A stretch of DNA of 64,000 bases from Actinocatenispora sera (lineage in GTDB: Bacteria > Actinomycetota > Actinomycetes > Mycobacteriales > Micromonosporaceae): contig NZ_AP023354.1 of assembly GCF_018324685.1 (NCBI RefSeq), positions 434,001 to 498,000 on the forward strand. The letters run 5' to 3'. Below are positions 1 through 9,323 of this stretch, one piece after another (positions within the stretch are counted from its first letter, which is position 1; every line of letters begins with the position of its first letter). Made by a program: the position numbers and the translations under genes. Under the pieces are notes generated by a model, which saw only the letters and a list, made by a program, of their open reading frames with translations, was not told where the DNA came from and did no database searches.

Positions 1-423
1 AGCGCTCTTGCCGTCCGCCCAGGCCGAACCGACCAGCTCGGCCACCTCGAAGCCGGCCGCGTCCAGGTGCCGGCGGGCGCCGTCCGGGTGCTTGGCGGTG
101 ATCACCACCGCGCTGCCGTGCTGGGCCCGGACCGCGGCGAGCGAGTCGACCACGCCCGGCAGGATCTGTTGCGCGCCGATGTGCTCGTGGTAGATCTCCC
201 GGTACCGGTCGACCATGGCCGGCACCTGGTCGGCCGGGAACCAGTTGGCCAGCTCGTCGGCCAGCGGCGGGCCGAGCCGCCCGACGACCGTGTCCACGTC
301 GATGTGGGTACCGGTCTCCGCGGCCAGCAGGTGGTACACGGCGCCGATCACCGGTCGGGTGTCCAGCAGCGTCATGTCCAGGTCGAACCCGACGACCAGA
401 GGGGGAAGTTCGGCGGCGCTCAT
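1..423 (-). CDS. HAD-superfamily hydrolase, C-terminus cut by window edge
   Basis: The reading frame starts at ATG 423 and runs off the window at base 1, so only the first 141 residues are seen. Motif I is DLDMT at residues 14-18, with the nucleophile Asp14 and acid/base Asp16, followed by a helical cap region. Motif II is the Thr of VVITAK near residue 109. This layout matches the phosphoglycolate-phosphatase-like HAD group, which hydrolyses small phosphate esters in the cytoplasm. The substrate cannot be told and motifs III/IV lie outside the window. No Shine-Dalgarno is visible; a TANNNT box (TAGTCT on the minus strand, 431-436) lies 7 nt before the ATG, so translation may be leaderless. 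Confidence 0.85.
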   Translation of the reverse strand, partial: MSAAELPPLVVGFDLDMTLLDTRPVIGAVYHLLAAETGTHIDVDTVVGRLGPPLADELANWFPADQVPAMVDRYREIYHEHIGAQQILPGVVDSLAAVRAQHGSAVVITAKHPDGARRHLDAAGFEVAELVGSAWADGKSA

Positions 424-511
424 ACCACCGAGACTACGCACGTGCGGGTCTGCACCGCTGTTGCCGATGCCACCGTGCCGGCCGATCCCGTACGGTTCGG
501 CCGGCTCCGGC

Positions 512-1312
512 TCAGTTCAGCTGCGGGTTCGCGCCGAAGATGGCGGTGAACCGGTCGGGCCGGTTGGAGATGATGCCGTCGACGCCGGCCGCCACGGCGG
601 CGCGCATGTCGTCCGGTTCGTCCACCGTCCAGACGTTCACCGCCATGCCGAACTGGTGCACCTGCTCGATGTACTGGGCGGTCAGCCCGACCGCGTGCGG
701 GTTGATCTGATCGCAGAAGGTGGCGAACCCGACCAGCTGCTCGGGGCTCGGCGCGCCCAGGAACCCGACCGGTACGCGGGGCAGCACCGCGCGCAGCTCG
801 CGGATGAACTCCTCCTCGAAGCTCTCCACGATGACCTGGCCCGGTGCCGCCAGCCACTGGGCCCGCTGGTCGCGCAGGATGTGCGCGATCTGGCCGGCCA
901 TGCCGGGGTAGATGCTGGGCGTCTTCGCCTCGAGCAGCAGCCGCAGGTGGTGCCCGGCGAGGACGTCCATCGCCTCGTCCAGGGTCGGTACCCGCTCGCC
1001 GGCGAACCGCGCGTCGAACCAGCCGCCGGCGTCGAGTTGGCGCAGCTCGGCCAGCGTGAACGCGTGCACCGGCGCGTCCGCGCGATCCGGGAACACCCGG
1101 GCGACATCGGTGGTACGGGCCGGAGTCGGGTCGTGCATGACGACCAGGTGGCCGTCCAGGGTGCGCCGCACGTCCAGCTCGACGGCGGCGGCGTGGTGCG
1201 TCGCGGCCTCGGCGAAGGCCGCGAGGGTGTTCTCCGGCGCGAGCCCGGAGGCGCCCCGGTGTGCGTAGTTGACGACCCGTAGGGCAGGAGGCACCGCGGT
1301 ATCGGTTGGCAT
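512..1312 (-). CDS. glycerophosphodiester phosphodiesterase
   Basis: The 266-residue protein has the GDPD fold signature: His18-Arg19-Gly20, the ENT triplet at 27-29, Glu45 and Asp47 as metal ligands, and catalytic His60 in VMHDP. It should hydrolyse deacylated glycerophosphodiesters to glycerol 3-phosphate and an alcohol. No signal peptide is seen, so a cytoplasmic enzyme is expected. ATG 1312 is preferred over the upstream ATG 1330 because GAGGAG sits 5-6 nt before it. It lies 88 bp upstream of the HAD phosphatase on the same strand and the two may be co-transcribed. A GlpD gene at 13.6 kb could use the glycerol 3-phosphate, but it is not linked. Confidence 0.93.
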   Translation of the reverse strand: MPTDTAVPPALRVVNYAHRGASGLAPENTLAAFAEAATHHAAAVELDVRRTLDGHLVVMHDPTPARTTDVARVFPDRADAPVHAFTLAELRQLDAGGWFDARFAGERVPTLDEAMDVLAGHHLRLLLEAKTPSIYPGMAGQIAHILRDQRAQWLAAPGQVIVESFEEEFIRELRAVLPRVPVGFLGAPSPEQLVGFATFCDQINPHAVGLTAQYIEQVHQFGMAVNVWTVDEPDDMRAAVAAGVDGIISNRPDRFTAIFGANPQLN

Positions 1313-1622
1313 GGTCACTCCTCGCGACACATGGCGTCCTGCGTGAGCGCCGTCGACTGCCGAACTCAGCGCCGGGTACAGGGCCCTTTCTGTGCCGAAG
1401 CCTCAGACAGTGGGGGATACGGACAGCGACGACGAGCCGACGGGTCGGTCGACGCCGAGAGAACCCTGGAACCCGGGCACGACAATCCCCGCCACGAACC
1501 CGGCGGAGCGGTTCGGACGGGGAGGGAAGGCCCGGTCACCGGGGGCGACGGAACGCGACCCGGTGGACGTTGGCGAGCTGATGCCCGGCACGACGGCACG
1601 CATCGCTGCGATGCAGCTGAAC
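1313..1622. other. gene-poor interval
   Basis: About 310 bp between the diesterase start and the stop of the small ORF at 1623. Open frames on both strands lack a ribosome site and domain resemblance. I see no convincing gene, terminator or repeat. It holds the promoter region of the diesterase. Confidence 0.5.
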
Positions 1623-1805
1623 TCAGTGGGCGTCGTGCTCGGCGGGCAGGTGGTAGACGATCTGGTCGGTCGGCAGCGGGAAGGTCAGATCCTCGCCGAA
1701 CGGCGATCCCGCGCCGGCCCGGTCCGAGAACATCTCGCTGATCGGCAGGTGACCCGGCTTGACCGGGCGGCCCTCGACCGCTTCCGGACCCGTGTGCGCC
1801 GACAT
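1623..1805 (-). CDS. 60-residue orphan protein
   Basis: A very strong Shine-Dalgarno, AAGGAGGAG, lies just before ATG 1805, which makes this small frame credible; a longer frame from 1853 ignores it. The product has no membrane segment, signal peptide or cysteine. It is rich in Pro, Gly and acidic residues, with the segment KPGHLPISEMFS in the first half and an EHDAH end. I do not recognise the family. It is divergent from the helicase-associated gene starting at 1912, so the two share a 106-bp promoter region. A peptide precursor or small regulator are both possible, and nothing nearby looks like peptide-modifying machinery. Confidence 0.6.
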   Translation of the reverse strand: MSAHTGPEAVEGRPVKPGHLPISEMFSDRAGAGSPFGEDLTFPLPTDQIVYHLPAEHDAH

Positions 1806-1911
1806 ATCTCCTCCTTGGCGCCAGGCAACTTCGGCAAGTCTGACACACGGCAAGGCTGGTCCGCCCGCCGGAGGGACCGCGCCGCGACCGAGGCTCTAAC
1901 GTTGGCAGACG

Positions 1912-4212
1912 ATGCCCACACGTCTCGTCGATGCGCTGCGCGAGCTGTCCGACGCGCAGCTCGCCGCGCTGCTGGCCGCACGCCCCGATCTGGCCGTGCC
2001 GGTACCTGCCGACCTGTCGGCTCTGTCCTCGCGTGCCCAGTCGCGGTTGTCGCTGGCGCGCGCCCTGGAGGGGCTGGACCGGTTCACGCTGGAGATCCTG
2101 GACGCGGTCCGGCTGGCCGCCGAGCCGACCGGCGCGGCCACGGTCGGTGACATCGTGGCGTTGGCCACATCGGTACCGGAGGGCCGGGTCCGGGACGCGC
2201 TGACCCGCCTGCGCGAGCTTGCGATCGTGTACGGCCCGGACACCGAGCTGCACGTCGGGCACAGCGTGGACGAGCTGTGCACGCCCTATCCGGCCGGGCT
2301 GGGCCGGCCGGCGGCCGAACTCGACCCGGAGGTCGCCGCGCTCGCCGCCGACCCGGGCGCGCTGCGTCGCGAGCTGTTGGCCGCCCCGCCGGCCGCCCGG
2401 GCGGTCCTGGACCGGCTCGCCGCCGGCCCGCCGGTCGGCACGGTGCGCGAGCCGGACAGCGACGGCCCAGTGCGCTGGCTGCTGGATCACCGCCTGCTCG
2501 CGCCGGACCGGATCGACACGGTCCAGCTGCCCCGGGAGCTGGGTCTGGTGCTGCGCCGGGAGGTCGGCCCGCTGGGCGAGCTGCACCCCGACCCGCCGGT
2601 GCCGGACGCGCCGGTACGGTCCGCGGCCTCGGTCGACTCGGCCGGTGCCGGCCAGGTGATGGAGGTGCTGCGGCTGACCGCGGCGCTGTGCGATGCCCTC
2701 GCCGACCGGCCGGCGCCGGTACTCAAGTCCGGCGGGTTGGGTGTCCGCGACCTGCGCCGGCTGGCGGAGTCGCTGGCCTGCGGCGAGGGCGACTGCGCGC
2801 TGCTGCTGGAGGTGGCCGCCGCCGCGGAGCTGATCACCGAGGCGGACGGTGAGGTGCCGGCCTGGCTGCCGACCGCCGGCTACGACGACTGGCGGTCGCT
2901 GCCCCCGGCGCAGCGCTGGGTGCGGCTGGCGTGCGCCTGGCTGGAGCTGGCGCGGCAACCGGGCCTGATCGGTACCCGCGACGACAAGGACAAGGCGATC
3001 ACCCCGCTGTCCGGCGGCGCCGCCCGGCTGTCCGCGCCGGCGCTGCGCCGGGCCGCGCTGGGGGTGCTGACCGAGCTGCCGGCCGGGGCCGCTCCGGCGG
3101 TCGACGACGTGGTGGCGCTGCTGTCCTGGCGCTCGCCGCGGCGCGCCGGCCGGGCCGCCGACGCGACCCGCTGGGCGCTCGCCGAGGCCGCCACGCTCGG
3201 CGTGACCGGCCGCGGCGCGCTCACCGGGTACGGCCGGGAAGTGCTCGTCGAGGCGCCGGCCGGGGAGCCCGATCCGCTCGGCATCGAGCCCATGCCGGCC
3301 GGGCCGGACCCCTCGGTACCGCTGGCGGAGCTGCTGCCGGCGCCGGTGGACACGGTGCTGGTGCAGGCCGACCTGACCGTGGTCGTACCGGGGCCGCCGG
3401 AGCCGGCGCTCGCCGCCGAGCTGGCGCTGGTCGCCGACGTCGAGTCCGCCGGCCAGGCCGCGGTGTACCGGGTGACCACGGCGAGCGTGCGCCGGGCGCT
3501 GGACGCCGGACTGACCGCCGCCGACCTGCACACGCTGTTCGCCCGCCGGTCCAGCACCCCGGTGCCGCAGGCGCTGACCTACCTGGTGGACGACGTGGCG
3601 CGCCGGCACGGCGGGTTGCGCGTCGGCGCCTGCTCGGCGTACCTGCGCAGCGAGGACACCGCGCTGCTGGCTCAGCTGGTCGCCGACCGGCGGCTCGGGC
3701 TGCTGGCGTTGCGGCCGGTCGCGCCGACCGTACTGATCAGCCCGTTCCAGGTGCACCGGCTGCTGGAGATGCTGCGCGACACCGGGTACGCGCCGGTCGC
3801 CGAGGACGCCGGCGGCGTGGTGCTGGCGCAGCGGCCGGACCAGCCGCGGGCGCTGGCTCGGACCCGGCCGCGGGTGCCGCCGCGCGAGCTGCCGGCCCAG
3901 CTGAGCCGCGACCAGCTCGACCAGGTGATCGCCGCGCTGCGCCGGGGCGAACGGGCGGCGCGGGCGGCCAACCGGGCGCCGAATCCGGACGTCCGCTCCA
4001 CCGCCGACGCGATCACGGTGCTGCGCGAGGCGATCACCACCCGGCAGCGGATCTGGGTCGGGTACGTGGATGCGCACGGGGGCAACGTGTCCCGGCTGGT
4101 CCGGCCGGTGTCGATCGGGGCCGGTTACCTGCGCGCGGCCGACGACCGCACCGAAACGCTGCACACGTTCTCGCTGCACCGGATCGTCTCCGCCACCCCC
4201 GCCGAGGTCTGA
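1912..4212 (+). CDS. helicase-associated domain protein (Helicase_C_3/XPB N-terminal-like) with WYL-like end
   Basis: This 766-residue protein matches the actinobacterial helicase-associated family (Helicase_C_3, XPB/Ssl2 N-terminal-like). It begins with helical segments around the LSDAQLAALLAARPDL motif, continues with Ala/Leu/Arg-rich winged-helix-like units, and ends near residues 695-766 with a WYL-like beta module (RIWVGYVDAHGG...VSRLVRPVSI). No helicase Walker motifs are present. The family is usually encoded near the XPB helicase, here at 7553, and a role as partner or regulator in DNA repair is an inference. The start follows a TAACGT box by 9 nt with no obvious Shine-Dalgarno, so a leaderless or very short leader is likely. 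Confidence 0.85.
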   Translation: MPTRLVDALRELSDAQLAALLAARPDLAVPVPADLSALSSRAQSRLSLARALEGLDRFTLEILDAVRLAAEPTGAATVGDIVALATSVPEGRVRDALTRLRELAIVYGPDTELHVGHSVDELCTPYPAGLGRPAAELDPEVAALAADPGALRRELLAAPPAARAVLDRLAAGPPVGTVREPDSDGPVRWLLDHRLLAPDRIDTVQLPRELGLVLRREVGPLGELHPDPPVPDAPVRSAASVDSAGAGQVMEVLRLTAALCDALADRPAPVLKSGGLGVRDLRRLAESLACGEGDCALLLEVAAAAELITEADGEVPAWLPTAGYDDWRSLPPAQRWVRLACAWLELARQPGLIGTRDDKDKAITPLSGGAARLSAPALRRAALGVLTELPAGAAPAVDDVVALLSWRSPRRAGRAADATRWALAEAATLGVTGRGALTGYGREVLVEAPAGEPDPLGIEPMPAGPDPSVPLAELLPAPVDTVLVQADLTVVVPGPPEPALAAELALVADVESAGQAAVYRVTTASVRRALDAGLTAADLHTLFARRSSTPVPQALTYLVDDVARRHGGLRVGACSAYLRSEDTALLAQLVADRRLGLLALRPVAPTVLISPFQVHRLLEMLRDTGYAPVAEDAGGVVLAQRPDQPRALARTRPRVPPRELPAQLSRDQLDQVIAALRRGERAARAANRAPNPDVRSTADAITVLREAITTRQRIWVGYVDAHGGNVSRLVRPVSIGAGYLRAADDRTETLHTFSLHRIVSATPAEV

Positions 4213-4248
4213 CACCGCCCCGCCGGTTGGTGACGGCGGTTCAGGGCC

Positions 4249-4569
4249 TCAACGGGGCTGGCGGCGGGGGTCGGGGCGGGGCTGGCGGGCGGCGAGGCAG
4301 CAGGCGCCGATCACGGAGAGCACCACCAGCAGCCCGAAGGCCACGCCGAACGCCTCGACCGCGGACTGCCGGACGGACGTACCCATGCCGCGCCAGAAGA
4401 CCAGGAAGCAGATCACGATCAGGACCGCCACGAACACCGCGCCGAGCGGTACGACCCAGCGGGGCGCGGCCCAGACCAGGTCGTCGGCTTCGTCGCGCTG
4501 GGCCGTCGTGGCCGGCGCGGCCGGCGCGTAGGCCGCCGGTACCGCCTCGCCCTCTCCCGGAACCGACAC
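4249..4569 (-). CDS. small membrane protein, two transmembrane segments
   Basis: From the GTG at 4569 the frame gives 106 residues: an Ala/Pro/Glu-rich N-terminus, then two hydrophobic helices (WVVPLGAVFVAVLIVICFL and AFGVAFGLLVVLSVIGACCL) separated by a short basic loop, and a basic C-tail. A longer upstream start would overlap the divergent peptidase gene. The Shine-Dalgarno is weak, so the exact start is uncertain. I do not recognise a family. It is convergent with the helicase-associated gene (36-bp gap) and divergent from the M28 peptidase. Confidence 0.6.
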   Translation of the reverse strand: MSVPGEGEAVPAAYAPAAPATTAQRDEADDLVWAAPRWVVPLGAVFVAVLIVICFLVFWRGMGTSVRQSAVEAFGVAFGLLVVLSVIGACCLAARQPRPDPRRQPR

Positions 4570-4661
4570 GTTGGCAGTATCGTCCGCGCTGGCGGCACGC
4601 GGGCCGGGTGGGTCCGACCGGGGCGTGGATGTCCAGCCTGGATCCCTCGATGGAGGCGAAT

Positions 4662-7052
4662 GTGCTGCGTTGGCTGCCCGGCTGGGCCGCGATTCTGCTA
4701 CTGACCGCCGGTACCGTGGCGCAGCTGGCGACGCCGACACCGGCGCCGGCGGACGCACCGGCCGACCAGTTCAGCGCGACCCGGGCGTACCGGCACGTGC
4801 GGGTGCTCGGTTCGCACGTGCACCAGGTCGGCTCGGTGGCGCAGGACACCAACCGGCGCTACATCATCGACCAGCTCGCCACCGACGGGATCGACGCGAC
4901 CGTGCAACGCGGCGTCGGGGCCAGTACGTCGCTGGGCGCCGGCAGCCAGCTCGCCGAGGTGTCCAACGTGGTGGCGCGCATCCCCGGCCGGCACCCCACG
5001 GGACAGGTGATCCTGGTGGCGCACACCGACTCGGTCCGGGTCGGGCCGGGCGGCTCGGACGACGGCGCCGGTACCGCGGCGCTGCTGGAGACCGCGCGGG
5101 CGCTGATGCGCGGCGGCCGGCCGGACAACGACGTCGTCCTGGTGTTCACCGACGGCGAGGAGGCCTGCCTGTGCGGTGCCGCCGCGTACGTCGCGGCGCA
5201 CCGGGACCAGGCCCGCGACTCGGTGGTGCTGAACCTGGAGGCGCGAGGCGGCGGCGGGCCGGTGGTGATGTTCGAGACCTCGCGGAACAACGCCGCGCTG
5301 GTGCGGCAGTTCGGGGCGCACGCGCCGTACCCGGTGGGCACCTCGTTCGCGGTGGAGATCTACCGGCGGCTGCCGAACGACACCGACTTCACCCTGTTCC
5401 GCGAGGCGGGTTTCGCCGGCCTCAACTCCGCCTACATCGACGACTCCGCGGTGTACCACACGCCGCAGGACACGCCGGCCGCGATGGACCGCGGCAGCCT
5501 GCAGCAGCACGGCGCGAACGCGCTGGCGCTGACCCGCGCGTTCGGCTCGGTCGACCTGCGCCGCCAGACCGCGTCCGGCGACGACACGTACTTCCCGGTG
5601 CTCGGGCTGCTGGTGCGCTACCCGGGCGCGCTGGTGTGGCCGCTGGCTGCGCTGGCCGCGCTGGCGGTGGCGGCGGCGGTCGCGCTGGCCCGGCGCCGGC
5701 GGCTGGTCACGCTGCCCCGGGTGGCCGGCGGGTTCGGTCTGGCGGTACTGCCGATCGCGGTGTCGGCGGTGCTGGCCCAGCTCGGGTGGGCGCTGCTGGG
5801 CTGGATCCGGCCCGGGTACGCCGGCATGCTGACCGGCGACCCGTACCACCCGGGCCTGCTCCGGCTCGCCGTGGTACTGCTCGCGGCCTGCGTGCTGGCG
5901 CTGTGGTATGTGCTGCTGCGCCGCCGGATCGGCGGCGTCGCGCTGGCGCTGGCCGGGTTGAGCTGGCTGGCGCTGCTCGGGCTGGTGCTGGCCGCGCTCG
6001 TCCCGGGCGGCTCCTACCTGGCGGCGCTGCCCGCGCTGTTCGCCGCGGGCGGCCTGCTGGTGGCGCTGCGCTGGCCGGTCGCGGCGCCGGTGGCGTTCCC
6101 GCTCGGCGCGGCCCCGGCGGTACTGATCCTGGCGCCGACGGTGGCGCTGCTGTTCCCGGCGCTCGGGCTCGCCACCGGCGCGGCCGGCGCGCTGCTGGTG
6201 GTGCTCGCCGGGTTCGCCCTGGTCCCGCTGCTCGCCCTGACCCTGCGCGGCCGTACCGCCGGCCCCGTCGCCGACACGATCGCCTCCCCCGCGCCCACCG
6301 CGGACCGGGCCGAGCCGGTAACGGTTCGGCGGGGGTGGCGGCGGCCGGTCCTGTTGCCGGCCGTGTTGCTGGTGTCGACGCTGGTAGCGGGGGTGCTCGG
6401 GGTGGCGACCTCCGGCTTCGACGCGCGCCATCCGGAGCCGGCGCACCTGACGTACGCGCTGGACGCCGACACCGGCCGGGCGATCTGGGCCAGCTCCCAG
6501 CCGGGCGAGGCGGACCGCGGTGCTGCGCAACGCTGGCTGAGCCACTTCGTCGGTACCGGCACCGAGCAGGTCGGCGACCGCTTCCCGGTCCTGGGCGGCC
6601 GCGCCGACGGTCGGATGCGCACCGGGAAGGCGCCGGCGGCGGACGTGCCCGCACCCACGCTCACCGCGCTGTCGGCCGGCCGCCCCGACGCCGACGGGTA
6701 CGCCACGCTCCGGCTCCGGCTGCGTTCGGCGCGCGGCGCCCCGATCCTCGGCCTGTACCTGCCGCACGGTGCCGCGGTGCGTTCGGTGCGGGTGCAGGGC
6801 AAGCCGGTACGCACGACGGCGGACGGCCGGTGGGCGCTCGCGGTGACGTTCTACGCCGCGCCGACCAACGGCATCACGGTGCAGCTGACGCTGAAGGGCT
6901 CGGTACGGGCCCGGATCCTGGACGAGAGCGACGGCCTGAGTGGACTGCCCGGGTACCGGCCCCGCCCGGCCGACGTGAGCCCGGCGGCGGCACACGACGC
7001 CGACGAGGCGGTGGTGGCACGCACCGTACCGGTGTCGACACGGCCCCGCTGA
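4662..7052 (+). CDS. membrane-anchored M28-family metallopeptidase
   Basis: The M28 aminopeptidase core is clear: His121 and Asp123 in VAHTDSV, the bridging Asp in GSDDGAG (133-134), catalytic Glu166-Glu167 in DGEEACL, Glu193 in NLEARG and His266 in YHTPQD, the usual two-zinc set. One transmembrane helix at 5-21 precedes it, and the C-terminal half has about seven or eight hydrophobic helices followed by an extracytoplasmic tail. The active site should face outward and cleave peptides. GTG 4662 is chosen because GGAGG lies 5 nt before it; ATG 4629 and 4650 are in frame but lack such a site. This arrangement is typical of large actinobacterial M28 membrane peptidases. Confidence 0.88.
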   Translation: MLRWLPGWAAILLLTAGTVAQLATPTPAPADAPADQFSATRAYRHVRVLGSHVHQVGSVAQDTNRRYIIDQLATDGIDATVQRGVGASTSLGAGSQLAEVSNVVARIPGRHPTGQVILVAHTDSVRVGPGGSDDGAGTAALLETARALMRGGRPDNDVVLVFTDGEEACLCGAAAYVAAHRDQARDSVVLNLEARGGGGPVVMFETSRNNAALVRQFGAHAPYPVGTSFAVEIYRRLPNDTDFTLFREAGFAGLNSAYIDDSAVYHTPQDTPAAMDRGSLQQHGANALALTRAFGSVDLRRQTASGDDTYFPVLGLLVRYPGALVWPLAALAALAVAAAVALARRRRLVTLPRVAGGFGLAVLPIAVSAVLAQLGWALLGWIRPGYAGMLTGDPYHPGLLRLAVVLLAACVLALWYVLLRRRIGGVALALAGLSWLALLGLVLAALVPGGSYLAALPALFAAGGLLVALRWPVAAPVAFPLGAAPAVLILAPTVALLFPALGLATGAAGALLVVLAGFALVPLLALTLRGRTAGPVADTIASPAPTADRAEPVTVRRGWRRPVLLPAVLLVSTLVAGVLGVATSGFDARHPEPAHLTYALDADTGRAIWASSQPGEADRGAAQRWLSHFVGTGTEQVGDRFPVLGGRADGRMRTGKAPAADVPAPTLTALSAGRPDADGYATLRLRLRSARGAPILGLYLPHGAAVRSVRVQGKPVRTTADGRWALAVTFYAAPTNGITVQLTLKGSVRARILDESDGLSGLPGYRPRPADVSPAAAHDADEAVVARTVPVSTRPR

Positions 7053-7552
7053 ATGCCGCCGACCAGCCTCTAACCGTCCTCTTGCCGTTTTCAGGAACCT
7101 CCAAGGCTCGGGCCAGCTTCACCGCAGGTAGCGGCGGCAGAGTGGCAGTTGTCAGCCAGCCGGCACGACGACCGGCCGGATCGCTGGGGGTAGCGATCCG
7201 ACACGGTGACGGCGGCGTCCCTGATGGGGATCCAGGGGCGCAGGGCCGGTGCCACCGCAGGGGCGCGAGGATTGCGGTGGCACCGGCGAGCCGGCTGCAT
7301 GATCCTGGTCGGCCTGGCCACAAGGTCGGCCTGGGGTCGGTGGCCGCCGGTCGGGTTCGACCGTTCCTTCCTCCCAATGGCTGGACTCCAACCGGCGGCG
7401 CTGCCGCGGTCCGGGCCGTGCGAACCCATCCGCGCCACCGCCGGGCGATCGGTTCGCCACGCTCCGCCACCGGGGTTGGGCACGCCCCGGCACTGCGCCG
7501 TCCGGGCGAGGCACACTAGAGGGTCCGCGTCGTTTTCGCTGGAGGCCGCCCC
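7053..7552. other. 500-bp gene-poor interval before the XPB helicase
   Basis: Short frames on both strands lack ribosome sites and family resemblance, so I find no gene I can support. The notable element is the hairpin at 7245-7287, listed separately. The last 100 bp form the leader of the helicase gene. Confidence 0.5.
7245..7287. terminator. strong hairpin, probable terminator
   Basis: The arms 7245-7259 and 7273-7287 pair over 15 bp (core CCGGTGCCACCGC / GCGGTGGCACCGG) with a 13-nt loop. There is no T-run. It lies between the M28 peptidase and the helicase, both on the plus strand, so it may end transcription of the peptidase. A protein-binding palindrome is an alternative. Confidence 0.5.
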
Positions 7553-9202
7553 GTGCCCGAAGGTCCGCTGATCGTGCAGTCCGACAAGACCCTGCTGCTC
7601 GAGGTCGAACACCCGGACGCGACCGCATGCCGGATGGCGATCGCGCCGTTCGCCGAGCTGGAGCGGTCGCCGGAGCACATCCACACGTACCGGATCACGC
7701 CGCTCGGGCTGTGGAACGCGCGGGCCGCCGGCCACGACGCCGAGGGCGTCATCGACGCGCTGATCAAGTTCTCCCGATACCCCGTGCCGCACGCGCTGCT
7801 GGTCGACATCGCCGAGACGATGGACCGGTACGGGCGGCTCCAGCTGCTGAACGACCCGGCGCACGGCCTGGTGCTGCGCGGGCTCGATCGCGCGGTGCTG
7901 GTCGAGGTGTCGAAGTCGAAGAAGCTGGCCGGCATGCTCGGCGCGAGCGTCGCCGACGACACCGTGGTGGTGCACCCGTCCGAGCGCGGCCGGCTCAAGC
8001 AGGCGCTGCTGAAGCTGGGCTGGCCGGCCGAGGATCTGGCCGGCTACGTCGACGGGGAGAAGCACCAGATCGGGCTGGACAACACCGACTGGCAGCTGCG
8101 GGCGTACCAGGTGCAGGCCGCCGACTCGTTCTGGGCCGGCGGTTCCGGTGTGGTGGTGCTGCCGTGCGGCGCCGGCAAGACGATGGTCGGCGTGGCCGCG
8201 ATGGCGCACGCCCAGGCGACCACACTGATCCTGGTGACGAACACGGTCGCCGGCCGGCAGTGGAAGCGCGAGCTGGTCGCCCGGACCACGCTGACCGAGG
8301 ACGAGATCGGCGAGTACTCCGGCGAGCGCAAGGAGATCCGGCCGGTCACCATCGCCACCTACCAGGTGCTGACCGCGCGACGGAAGGGCGCGTTCACCCA
8401 CCTCGACCTGTTCGGCGCCCGCGACTGGGGCCTGATCATCTACGACGAGGTGCACCTGCTGCCGGCGCCGATCTTCCGGTTCACCGCCGACCTGCAGGCC
8501 CGCCGCCGGCTCGGGCTGACCGCGACGCTGGTGCGCGAGGACGGCCGGGAGGCCGACGTGTTCTCGCTGATCGGCCCGAAGCGGTACGACGCGCCGTGGA
8601 AGGACATCGAGGCGCAGGGCTGGATCGCGCCGGCCGAGTGCGTCGAGGTGCGGGTGACGCCCACCGACGCCGAACGGATGGCGTACGCGACGGCCGAGCC
8701 GGACGAGCGCTACCGGTTCGCCGCGACCGTGCACACCAAGGTGCCGGTGGTGGAGGCGCTGGTGGCCCGGCATCCGGGCGAGCAGGTGCTGGTCATCGGG
8801 GCCTATCTGGATCAGCTGGGCGAGCTGGCTGCCGACCTCGAAGTGCCGGTGATCGAGGGCAAGACGACCACGCGGGAGCGGGAGCGGCTGTTCGACGCGT
8901 TCCGGTCCGGCGAGCTGCGGGTGCTGGCGGTGTCGAAGGTGGCGAACTTCTCCATCGACCTGCCGGAGGCGGCGGTGGCGATCCAGGTGTCCGGCACGTT
9001 CGGCTCCCGGCAGGAGGAGGCGCAGCGGCTCGGCCGGGTGCTGCGGCCGAAGGCCGACGGCCGGCAGGCGCACTTCTACACCGTGGTCACCCGGGACACC
9101 CTGGACGCCGAGTACGCCGCGCACCGGCAGCGCTTCCTCGCCGAGCAGGGCTACGCGTACACGATCCTGGACGCCGACGACGTGCTCGGCTCGGCGACCT
9201 GA
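7553..9202 (+). CDS. XPB/Rad25-type DNA repair helicase
   Basis: The 549-residue protein is an SF2 helicase of the bacterial XPB family. An N-terminal XPB-like domain covers about residues 1-170. Walker A is PCGAGKT at 204-210, motif II is DEVH at 298-301, and motif III is LTAT near 322. The XPB-specific RED motif (REDGRE, 328-333) follows, and QRLGRVLRP near 490 is motif VI. It should unwind DNA with 3'-to-5' polarity, in repair as known for mycobacterial XPB. GTG 7553 has GGAGG 8 nt upstream. The helicase-associated protein at 1912 is its likely functional relative. Confidence 0.95.
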   Translation: MPEGPLIVQSDKTLLLEVEHPDATACRMAIAPFAELERSPEHIHTYRITPLGLWNARAAGHDAEGVIDALIKFSRYPVPHALLVDIAETMDRYGRLQLLNDPAHGLVLRGLDRAVLVEVSKSKKLAGMLGASVADDTVVVHPSERGRLKQALLKLGWPAEDLAGYVDGEKHQIGLDNTDWQLRAYQVQAADSFWAGGSGVVVLPCGAGKTMVGVAAMAHAQATTLILVTNTVAGRQWKRELVARTTLTEDEIGEYSGERKEIRPVTIATYQVLTARRKGAFTHLDLFGARDWGLIIYDEVHLLPAPIFRFTADLQARRRLGLTATLVREDGREADVFSLIGPKRYDAPWKDIEAQGWIAPAECVEVRVTPTDAERMAYATAEPDERYRFAATVHTKVPVVEALVARHPGEQVLVIGAYLDQLGELAADLEVPVIEGKTTTRERERLFDAFRSGELRVLAVSKVANFSIDLPEAAVAIQVSGTFGSRQEEAQRLGRVLRPKADGRQAHFYTVVTRDTLDAEYAAHRQRFLAEQGYAYTILDADDVLGSAT

Positions 9203-9323
9203 CCGGCCCGTGCTGGCAAGATCTTTCAACCAACCACCCAAAAGGTGGAAAGTTTCTCTAGCGTAGGGAGGGGGACGACGACGACAATCTCCGACATAGC
9301 TCTCTTCTGCGAGAGGAGCGGAG

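Noticed and set aside
1366..4215. Very long minus-strand frame (949 codons) opposite the helicase-associated gene
   Set aside because: It is the high-GC shadow of the plus-strand gene; Arg/Gly/Gln-rich, no domain, no ribosome site.
9203..9323. Possible riboswitch before the secreted SH3/NlpC-like gene
   Set aside because: Such genes often have c-di-AMP (ydaO) riboswitches, but only about 120 bp with two small hairpins are present and no conserved ydaO blocks are seen.
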